Shown here: positions 32,611 to 39,381 of the stretch, one piece after another
Layout of the letters: each line of letters starts with the position of its first letter
Numbering within the stretch: the stretch's first letter is position 1
Assembly: GCA_022825725.1 (NCBI GenBank)
Contig: JAJDWE010000012.1
Span: 1 to 50,692, forward strand
Length of the DNA: 50,692 nucleotides
Source of the DNA: Gemmatimonadota bacterium
GTDB taxonomy: Bacteria; Gemmatimonadota; Gemmatimonadetes; Palauibacterales; Palauibacteraceae
Direction of reading: 5' to 3'
Notes under the pieces: generated by a model
The model's database searches: none
The model's input: the letters and a program-made list of their open reading frames with translations, nothing else
What the model was told of the DNA's origin: nothing
Made by a program: the position numbers and the translations under genes

Positions 32611-34518
32611 TCACCATGCGATGCCGTAGTCGTCGCCGTGGTGGCTCGATCCACCCCAGAAGGCGTCGTTCTCCCAGTCGAAGAAGATCGCGTTGATCGG
32701 CCCCGATGTGCGCTCCGAGAAGGTGAGGTCGTATCCCATCGACTCCAGCGCGGAACGGATCCAGGGCGGCGTCGCGTCCTGCAGGAGCATCCGCCCCGGG
32801 CGCGTCTCGTGCTGGCCGAACGAACCGCGCATCTGGAAGCTGTTCATGTTCGGCGCCTCGACCGCCTGCTGCACGTTCATGTCCCACTCGACCACGTTGA
32901 GGAAGAACTGGAGCAGGTTCTGGTCCTGTCCGTCGCCGCCCTGGACGGCGAACGAGAGGAAGGGACGGCCGTCCTTGAGCGCCATGCCCGGCGTGAGCGT
33001 TGCGCGCGGGCGCTTTCCGGGCTCGATCACGTTGTACGGGTTGTCCGCCTCGTCGAGGACGAAGCTCTGGGCCCGCTGCGAAAGCCCGATCCCGGTTTCC
33101 CCGGCGACGACAGCGGGGATCCAGCCGCCGGAGGGCGTGATGGAGACGACCCAACCCTCGGCGTCCGCCGCCTGTACGGAGGTCGTGCCGAGGTAGAAGT
33201 CTTCATCGAGTGTCGCGTGGTCCCCCAGCGACAGTTCGACCCCCTGTTCCGTCGTGACGGCGGCCCGCGTCCCCCAGCGCTCGAGCAGGTCGGCGAAGGG
33301 GTTCTCCTCTCCCTGGAAGGGATAGGGATCGCCGGGCCCCGCGTTCGGATCGTTCCGGTCCCAGTCGATGGTTTCGAGCCGGGCCCGTGCGTAGTCCTTC
33401 GAAAGGAGTCCCTCGATCGGCTCCGCGGGCGGGAAGTAGGGGTCCCCGTAGTAGAAGTCGCGGTCGGCGAAGGAGAGGTTCATCACCTGGTAGAGCGCGT
33501 GGAGGTAGTTCGCGCTGTTGTATCCCATGGCTTGCAGGTCGAGTTGCTCGGCCATGTTGAGCGCCTGCAGCATCACGGGCCCCTGGACCCACGTCGTGAG
33601 CTTGTAGACGTCGATCCCCTTGTAATTCGCGGTGACGGGTTCCTCCAGGTGGACCTGCCAGTTCGCCATGTCCTCCATCGTGATGAGCGCGCCGGCCGCC
33701 TGCGCGCCCGCAACGAAATCCGCCGCGATGTCGCCCCGGTAGAAGGCGTCGTAGGCGGCCTGGATCGCCTCCTTGCGGCTGGCGCCTCCCGCCAGCGCCT
33801 CGGCTTCCGCTTCCACGAGGCGTTCGAGCGTCCGCTTGAGGCCGGGCTGCCGGAAGATCTCACCCTCCCGCGGGCCCGGGTTCTCCGCGTCGTCCGGGTG
33901 GGTGAAGTAGACATCCATGGACGACGGCCACTGCCGGATGTCGTCCGCCGAACTCCGGATGCGGCGCGCCGCGTCCGCTTCGATCGGGTATCCGTCCGCC
34001 ATCTCGATCGAGGGCTGAAGCACGTCGGCGAGGCTCAGCCGGCCCCATTCGGCGAGCATCGTCATGAGTCCGCCGGGCGTGCCGGGGGTCACGGCCGAGA
34101 GCGGGCCGACCTCGGGCGGGAAGTTCTCGTGTCCCTCCGCGCGGTAGTGGTCGGGGGTCGCGCCGGTCGGCGCCACGCCGAGCGCGTTGACGCCGATGAC
34201 GCGCTGTTCTCCCGGATGATAGACGAGCGCCTGCGTCTCCCCTCCCCACGAGAGCACGTCCCACATGGTGGAGGTCGCGGCGAGCATGGCGGCGGCCGCG
34301 TCCACGGCGTTTCCGCCCTGGTGGAACATGCGCGCCCCGGCGGTGGCGCCGAGCGGCTTGCCCGTGATCGCCATCCAGTGACGCCCGTGCAGGACCGGCT
34401 TGGCCGTGCGCTGGGCTTCGACGATCGGGGGCAGAGCCAGGAGCAGCAGCGCTGCGAGCGCGACGCGGGGCGACGCGACGTTGCGGCGGGGGCGGGAGCC
34501 GAAAGCGACAGACATCAT
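32611..34518 (-). CDS. ggt: Gamma-glutamyltransferase (gamma-glutamyl hydrolase), secreted
   Basis: The 635-residue N-terminal-nucleophile hydrolase cleaves gamma-glutamyl bonds such as those of glutathione. It has a signal (VALAALLLLALPPIVEA) and the large-subunit text GARMFHQGGNAVDAAAAML and VGPLSAVTPGTPGGLMTML. The autoprocessing Thr445 lies in LGTTSVQAADAEGW, followed by small-subunit segments (RPRATLTPGMALKDGRP, GGDGQDQNLLQFFLN). The canonical T-T-H-x-S box is T-T-S-V-Q here, so the residue after the second Thr is Ser rather than His. Length is normal for a proenzyme. The first of two adjacent ATGs (34516-34518) follows GGAGGA. Confidence 0.92.
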   Translation of the reverse strand: MMSVAFGSRPRRNVASPRVALAALLLLALPPIVEAQRTAKPVLHGRHWMAITGKPLGATAGARMFHQGGNAVDAAAAMLAATSTMWDVLSWGGETQALVYHPGEQRVIGVNALGVAPTGATPDHYRAEGHENFPPEVGPLSAVTPGTPGGLMTMLAEWGRLSLADVLQPSIEMADGYPIEADAARRIRSSADDIRQWPSSMDVYFTHPDDAENPGPREGEIFRQPGLKRTLERLVEAEAEALAGGASRKEAIQAAYDAFYRGDIAADFVAGAQAAGALITMEDMANWQVHLEEPVTANYKGIDVYKLTTWVQGPVMLQALNMAEQLDLQAMGYNSANYLHALYQVMNLSFADRDFYYGDPYFPPAEPIEGLLSKDYARARLETIDWDRNDPNAGPGDPYPFQGEENPFADLLERWGTRAAVTTEQGVELSLGDHATLDEDFYLGTTSVQAADAEGWVVSITPSGGWIPAVVAGETGIGLSQRAQSFVLDEADNPYNVIEPGKRPRATLTPGMALKDGRPFLSFAVQGGDGQDQNLLQFFLNVVEWDMNVQQAVEAPNMNSFQMRGSFGQHETRPGRMLLQDATPPWIRSALESMGYDLTFSERTSGPINAIFFDWENDAFWGGSSHHGDDYGIAW

Positions 34519-34598
34519 GGAATCCTCCGGATAGGAACCGAGCGAGCCGACAGCCGAATATGGACCCCGCCATGCACGTGGCGAAAGCCGGGCCGAAG

Positions 34599-34765
34599 CT
34601 AGTGTAGTGTCGCAGAAATCCTGCGGCCATTCGAGCGCCGCTGCATCCGTCCCCGCAGCGTTGCTCCTCCTCGAAATAGCGCTGCTATTCCTCGTCGGAG
34701 CGCCTTGCGGGAGCCGGCGCCCCGGCGCTCTCGGTGACTCGCAGATTTCTGCGACACCACACTAG
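34599..34765. mobile_element. 167-base foldback element (MITE-like or giant hairpin)
   Basis: The ends are 21-base inverted repeats differing at one base: CTAGTGTAGTGTCGCAGAAA(T) at 34599-34619 and its complement at 34745-34765. The pairing continues imperfectly inward through the whole element to an AATAGC-GCT-GCTATT hairpin at the centre, so nearly all of it folds on itself. It has no coding capacity. Its right end supplies the TAG stop of the DEAD-box gene (34762-34764). It could be a remnant transposon end pair or act as a terminator. Confidence 0.65.
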
Positions 34766-35982
34766 CGCCGGCGTCGGATGCCGCGCCTCAGGGCCGTGGG
34801 CTCGGGGCGCTCGACCTCCGGCTCCTCCGGGGGCGGCGGCTCCACTTCGGGTTCGAAGCCGGGGACGACGCGGCGTTCGATCGTGTCGCCCAGGAGGCGT
34901 TCGATGGCTCTGATCTCGACCCAGTCGCTCGCGGCCATGAGCGTGATCGCGTCGCCGGTGTCGTCGCCGCGCGCGGTGCGGCCGACGCGGTGCACGTAGT
35001 CTCTGGGGTCTTCGGGCACGTCGAAGTTCACGACGTGGCGGATGCCGCGGATATCCAGACCTCTCGCGGCCACGTTGGTGGCGACGAGGACGCGGATCGA
35101 ACCTTCGCGGAAGCGGCGCAGCGCCTTGTCGCGCTGGTCCTGGTGCTTGCCGCCGTGCAGCCCCGCCACCGCGACGTCGTGCGACCGCAGATAGTCGGCG
35201 AGGTAGGTCGCCGTCACCCGCGTGCGCGTGAAGACGAGCACCTGGCCCTCCGGCCACTCGCCGAGCAGGTGGTGAAGGAGGGCGTGCTTCTGCGACCAGT
35301 CCACCGGATGGAGGACCTGGCGGATGCCCTCCGCCGCGGTCTCTCGACCCACCTGTACCTCTTCGGGGTCGGTCATCAGCTGATGGGCGAGCCATCGGAC
35401 GCCGTCGGGCATCGTCGCCGAGAAGAGGAGGGTCTGCCGGTCGTCCGGCGTGTGGCGAACGATCTCCTTCACATCGTCGATGAACCCCATGTCGAGCATG
35501 CGGTCGGCTTCGTCGAGCACGAGGACCTCGACGCGGGACAGATCCGCGTTCCCGCGCTTGATGTGGTCGAGGAGCCGACCCGGCGTGGCGACGAGCACGT
35601 CGCACCCGAACGAGAGTTCCGCCTTCTCGGGCCCGAGCGGCGTGCCGCCGTGGACGACGACGGACTCGATGGAGGACGACGCGCCGTATGTCGTGACCGC
35701 CGCCCCGACCTGCTGCGCCAGTTCACGCGTTGGCGTGATGACGAGGCCCCGCGGGGCGATGGACGACTCCGTGGCCGCAAGCCTCTGCACGGCCGGGAGG
35801 GTGAAGGCCGCCGTCTTGCCGGTGCCCGTGTGGGCGGTGCCGAGAACATCGTGGCCGGCGAGGATGGCGGGGATCGCCTGGCGCTGGATTCCGGTGGGCT
35901 CGACATAGCCCGCCCTTGCCACCGCCTCGACGAGGTCGGGGGAGAGGCCGAGTTCGGCGAAGGGGTGCCCTTCGTCACTCAT
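34762..35982 (-). CDS. DEAD-box RNA helicase (RhlE-like)
   Basis: The 406-residue ATP-dependent RNA helicase has all core motifs: the Q-motif YVEPTGIQRQAIPA, Walker A AHTGTGKT (50-57), PTRELAQ, TPGR, DEAD (157-160), FSATMP, and HRVGRTAR near the C-terminal helicase lobe. A short Pro/Glu-rich, Arg-ended tail (PEVEPPPPEEPEVERP then RRGIRRRR) follows, as in RhlE-type proteins that bind RNA. It acts in the cytoplasm in ribosome assembly or RNA turnover. The ATG at 35980-35982 overlaps the lysA stop (ATGA), with GGAGGT upstream. The stop codon lies in the foldback element. Confidence 0.93.
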   Translation of the reverse strand: MSDEGHPFAELGLSPDLVEAVARAGYVEPTGIQRQAIPAILAGHDVLGTAHTGTGKTAAFTLPAVQRLAATESSIAPRGLVITPTRELAQQVGAAVTTYGASSSIESVVVHGGTPLGPEKAELSFGCDVLVATPGRLLDHIKRGNADLSRVEVLVLDEADRMLDMGFIDDVKEIVRHTPDDRQTLLFSATMPDGVRWLAHQLMTDPEEVQVGRETAAEGIRQVLHPVDWSQKHALLHHLLGEWPEGQVLVFTRTRVTATYLADYLRSHDVAVAGLHGGKHQDQRDKALRRFREGSIRVLVATNVAARGLDIRGIRHVVNFDVPEDPRDYVHRVGRTARGDDTGDAITLMAASDWVEIRAIERLLGDTIERRVVPGFEPEVEPPPPEEPEVERPEPTALRRGIRRRR

Positions 35983-37328
35983 GTGCGTACCACCTCCCGG
36001 GTCGCGGGCCGCAGCGGGCCGACCGCCGAACCGCCGAGTGAAAGGTCGCACGCCAGGAGGTCGTCGTCCGTCTCGCGGCGAACCACCTCCCGCGCCCCTC
36101 CGGCCCGCACGAAGACCACGGCGGGGCGTCCGACCCCGTTGTACCGACTCGACATCGCGAACACGTAGGCGCCGGTGCCCGGGATGGCGAGCACGTCGCC
36201 CACGGCCGTGTCGCACGGCAGCGTCGCCGCCGGCGCGATCACATCGCCCGACTCGCAGTGCCTCCCCACGACGCGGAACGACCGCTCGGCCTCGCCGCGG
36301 CCGCGCGATGCGTTGAGCACCTCGTAGCTCGCCCCGTACAGCGACGGGCGCGGGTTGTCGGAAAGCCCGCCGTCCACGGCCAGTGCCTCCCCCGCCTCCT
36401 CGAGACGCTTGCGCGCGTGAACCGTGTAGAGGGTGAGACCGGCGTTCGCGATCACGGACCGACCCGGTTCGACGATGAGCCGGTACGCGCCAAGCCGCGC
36501 CTCCGCCCCGGATCGGTGCAGGCCGGCCTCCAGCGCCTCGGCGTACTCCCGGGGCGAGGGCACCTCGTCCCCGGCGCGATAGGGCGCCGCGAGCCCTCCC
36601 CCGAGATCCAGGTCGACCGTCTCCGGAAAACAGAGCCGCAGCGGCGCCACGAAATCCACCGCCGCCTCCGCGACCCGGGAGAAGAGCGCGGGATCCCGAA
36701 TCTGGCTGCCCGCATGGATGTGGACCCCGGCAAGGCGCCATTCACCCGCGCCCGCGAGGCGGCGCGCGACGGACGCCGCAACGGACGGAGACATCCCGAA
36801 ATGCGTGCCCGGCCCCACGGTTCGCACCTTCTCGTGGGTCTCCGGGGTCAGATCCACGTTCAGCCTCAGGAGCAGGTCGGGACGATGGTCGGCGCCGGTC
36901 GCGGCCGAGGCTTTCCGCAGATCCCCGATTTCGTCCGGATGGTCGATGACGATCCGTCCCACGCCGTACACGATGGCTCGTTCCAACTCGGAGGCCGACT
37001 TTGCGTTCCCGTGCAGGATCACGCTTCGTCCCGGGAAGCCGGCGCGCCGCACAAGTTCGAGTTCCCCGCCGGAGACGACATCCACCAGCCAGCCCTCCCG
37101 GTCCAGGAGCCGCACGAGGGCCCCGCACAGGAAGGCCTTGCCGGCGTACGTCAGTCCGGCGTCCGCTCCGAAGGCGGCGCGAAAGCGGGCGAGGCGATCC
37201 TCCAGATGGTCTTCGTCGACGACGACCAGCGGCGTCCCGAATCGCGCGGCGAGTTCCGTCAGGGCCACTCCGCCGACGCGCGCGCGTCCGTCGCTCTCCG
37301 TCCACGAGACGGGCAGGACGTGCTTCAC
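35979..37328 (-). CDS. lysA: Diaminopimelate decarboxylase
   Basis: The 449-residue PLP enzyme decarboxylates meso-diaminopimelate to lysine. It has the alanine-racemase-fold lysine Lys64 in TYAGKAFLC, the phosphate-binding GGGLAAPY, an EPGRSVIANAG strand, HIHAGSQI and the CESGDVI active-site cysteine region near the C-terminus. These match LysA rather than ornithine decarboxylases. The start is GTG at 37326-37328, overlapping the antiporter stop (GTGA). Placement after an NhaC-type carrier suggests lysine synthesis and transport together. Confidence 0.94.
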   Translation of the reverse strand: MKHVLPVSWTESDGRARVGGVALTELAARFGTPLVVVDEDHLEDRLARFRAAFGADAGLTYAGKAFLCGALVRLLDREGWLVDVVSGGELELVRRAGFPGRSVILHGNAKSASELERAIVYGVGRIVIDHPDEIGDLRKASAATGADHRPDLLLRLNVDLTPETHEKVRTVGPGTHFGMSPSVAASVARRLAGAGEWRLAGVHIHAGSQIRDPALFSRVAEAAVDFVAPLRLCFPETVDLDLGGGLAAPYRAGDEVPSPREYAEALEAGLHRSGAEARLGAYRLIVEPGRSVIANAGLTLYTVHARKRLEEAGEALAVDGGLSDNPRPSLYGASYEVLNASRGRGEAERSFRVVGRHCESGDVIAPAATLPCDTAVGDVLAIPGTGAYVFAMSSRYNGVGRPAVVFVRAGGAREVVRRETDDDLLACDLSLGGSAVGPLRPATREVVRT

Positions 37329-38761
37329 ATCAGCGCTCCGACGACGGCGAAGCCCGCGGTCGCGATCCCTCCCGCGACGAGCGCATAGGGAATCTGCGTG
37401 CGGACGTGCTCGATGTGATCGGTGGCCGACGCGAGCGAGGCGATGATCGTCGTATCGCTGATCGGGCTGCAGTGGTCGCCGAAGATGCCGCCCGACAGCA
37501 CCGCCGCCACGAACGGCGCGGGCGGCAGGCCGAGGGCGTTCGCGAGCGGTATGGCGACCGCGAGCATGATCGCGAAGGTCCCCCAGCTGCTCCCGGTGGC
37601 GAAGGCGATCCCGCCCGTGACGACGAACACCAGCGGCAGCAGCGCCATGAGCGGGAACGCGTCTCCGACGATCCCCGCCGCGTAGAGACCCGTCCCCAGC
37701 GACCTCGTCACGTCGCCGAGCGACAGCGCGAGCCAGAGCACGACCGCCATTCCGGTGAGCGCCCCCGCCCCCTTCAGTCCGACCCGGCTCAAACCCTCCA
37801 GATTGAGGGAGCGGTGGGCGAGCGCGAGGACCCAGGCAAGCCCCAGCCCGACGAGCACGGCCCACAACACGCTCGTCGACCCCGAGCCCTCCCTGATGTC
37901 GCCGCCACCCGTCACCCACATGAACACGGGCATGGAGACGACCATCGCCGCGATCGGGATCAGCATGTTACGAGGCTTGAGGACGACGCCCTCGGCCGGC
38001 GGCGGCGCGATTTCCTCCGGGTCCGCGAGCGCCACGGCGTGGTCCCAGTGGAGACGCCCGTCCCGCGTGCGCGCCTCGGCCTTCTTCATCGGACCCCAGT
38101 TCCAGCCCCGGAAGGCCGTCAGGCCCGCGAGCACGAGGGCCGCGACGGCATAGAGGTTGAGCGGAATCGCGATGAGGAAGACGCCGAGCGGGTTGGCCAC
38201 GCCCTGCTCCGACAGGATCCCCAGAACGAGCGCACCCCACGCGTTGAACGGGATGAGGATGCAGACGGGCGCCGAGGTCGAGTCGACGATGTAGGCCAGC
38301 TTCTCCCGTGAGATCCGGAACCGGTCGAAGAGGGGCCGGGACACGGAGCCCGCGACGAGGATCGTGAGATTCGATTCGATGAAGACGACGATCCCGATCA
38401 GCCAGGCCATGATCTGCGCGCGACGGGCGTTCGTCACCCACCGGGCCTCCTCGACCCAGCGCACGAAGCCCCGCATGCCGCCGTTCGCCTCCACCGTGGC
38501 AATGAGGGCGCCGATGAGGAAGGTGAAGACGATGACCCGCGCGTTGCCCGCGTCGCCGAGCACGCCGATCGCGCCATCGATCGCCCCTGCCGCGCCCGCG
38601 GCCGGGTTCCAGCCGGCGATAATCGTGTGTCCGAGCCAGATGCCGGCCGCCAGGGAGAGGAAGACCTGGCGCGTATAGATCGCGAGGCCGATGGCCAGCA
38701 ACGGGGGGAGGAGCGAGGCGAAGCCGTACGTACCGACTTCCTGCAGAGCGATTTCGGCCAT
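37325..38761 (-). CDS. NhaC-superfamily carrier (Na+/H+ antiporter or lysine transporter)
   Basis: The 478-residue integral membrane protein has about eleven hydrophobic helices. Family text includes LAAGIWLGHTIIAGWNP, FTFLIGALIATVEANGGM, WLIGIVVFIESNLTILVAGS, ATGSSWGTFAIMLAVAIPLA and FGDHCSPISDTTIIASLAS; the last is the NhaC hallmark. NhaC members exchange sodium and protons or malate and lactate, and one subgroup (LysW) was proposed as a lysine transporter from L-box regulation. Its junction with lysA (GTGA) favours an amino-acid role, but substrate is not shown. ATG at 38759-38761, 14 bases after the glycosylase stop. Confidence 0.88.
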   Translation of the reverse strand: MAEIALQEVGTYGFASLLPPLLAIGLAIYTRQVFLSLAAGIWLGHTIIAGWNPAAGAAGAIDGAIGVLGDAGNARVIVFTFLIGALIATVEANGGMRGFVRWVEEARWVTNARRAQIMAWLIGIVVFIESNLTILVAGSVSRPLFDRFRISREKLAYIVDSTSAPVCILIPFNAWGALVLGILSEQGVANPLGVFLIAIPLNLYAVAALVLAGLTAFRGWNWGPMKKAEARTRDGRLHWDHAVALADPEEIAPPPAEGVVLKPRNMLIPIAAMVVSMPVFMWVTGGGDIREGSGSTSVLWAVLVGLGLAWVLALAHRSLNLEGLSRVGLKGAGALTGMAVVLWLALSLGDVTRSLGTGLYAAGIVGDAFPLMALLPLVFVVTGGIAFATGSSWGTFAIMLAVAIPLANALGLPPAPFVAAVLSGGIFGDHCSPISDTTIIASLASATDHIEHVRTQIPYALVAGGIATAGFAVVGALM

Positions 38762-38775
38762 TCAGCTCCTCCCTC

Positions 38776-39381
38776 TCAGCGCTTCGAGACCCAGCGGCTC
38801 CGTCGATCGTAGAACCTGAGGGGTTGGTCCGCCGCGCGCGAGATCCCGATCCGCGTCGTGACCCGCACGGCGGCCTCCGGGACGGATTCTCCCCAATGCA
38901 GGGAGAGCGGAGGATGGTCGAGCCGATGCCCCTGCATTTCGGGGCCTACTCCGAGCGCCTGGGTGAGCCGGGCCGGGCCGTTGGTGAGTTCGGCGCGACC
39001 GCGGCGGCGACGCATGACGTCGAGACCCTCGGTCGGCTCCACGGCTCGCAGGAGGACGCCGGCCGGGAAGTCTTCCGGGCCCGTGACCACGTTCAGGAGC
39101 CAGTGGATGCCGTAGTTCCGGTGGATGTATGCGGTGCCCGGAGGTCCGAACAGCGGGGCGTTGCGCGCGGTGCGGCCGATCCGCTCGGCCGCGTGGCAGG
39201 CGTCGTCCTCGGGTCCGGTGTAGGCTTCCGTCTCGACGATCCGGCCGACCGTCCGCTCGCCGGCGCAGTCGGAGCGCACCGTGCAGCCGAGCAGCGCCCG
39301 GGCCACTTCGACGGCGGGGCGAACGAGAAAGTCGGCGTCGATCGGTCCGGACCCGAGGCCCGAGCCGGCCGCGTCGTTCAG
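38776..39381 (-). CDS. mpg: 3-methyladenine (alkyladenine) DNA glycosylase, AAG/MPG family
   Basis: The 201-residue DNA repair enzyme excises alkylated and deaminated purines. Family text includes VGRIVETEAYTGPEDDACHA (catalytic Glu), GTAYIHRNYGIHWLLNVV, GVLLRAVEPTEG, LTNGPARLTQALGV and the closing RIGISRAADQPLRFY. The conserved N-terminal segment DADFLVRPAVEVARALLG starts upstream of the first GTG, and the frame holds no ATG, GTG or TTG there before a stop. The start is therefore set at CTG (39379-39381), which overlaps the upstream stop as CTGA. Its gene follows the NYN-LOTUS gene directly. Confidence 0.88.
   Translation of the reverse strand: MNDAAGSGLGSGPIDADFLVRPAVEVARALLGCTVRSDCAGERTVGRIVETEAYTGPEDDACHAAERIGRTARNAPLFGPPGTAYIHRNYGIHWLLNVVTGPEDFPAGVLLRAVEPTEGLDVMRRRRGRAELTNGPARLTQALGVGPEMQGHRLDHPPLSLHWGESVPEAAVRVTTRIGISRAADQPLRFYDRRSRWVSKR

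Noticed and set aside
35900-39381. L-box (lysine) riboswitch near lysA
   Set aside because: No leader exists; lysA and the carrier overlap upstream genes, and no L-box-like sequence was seen.
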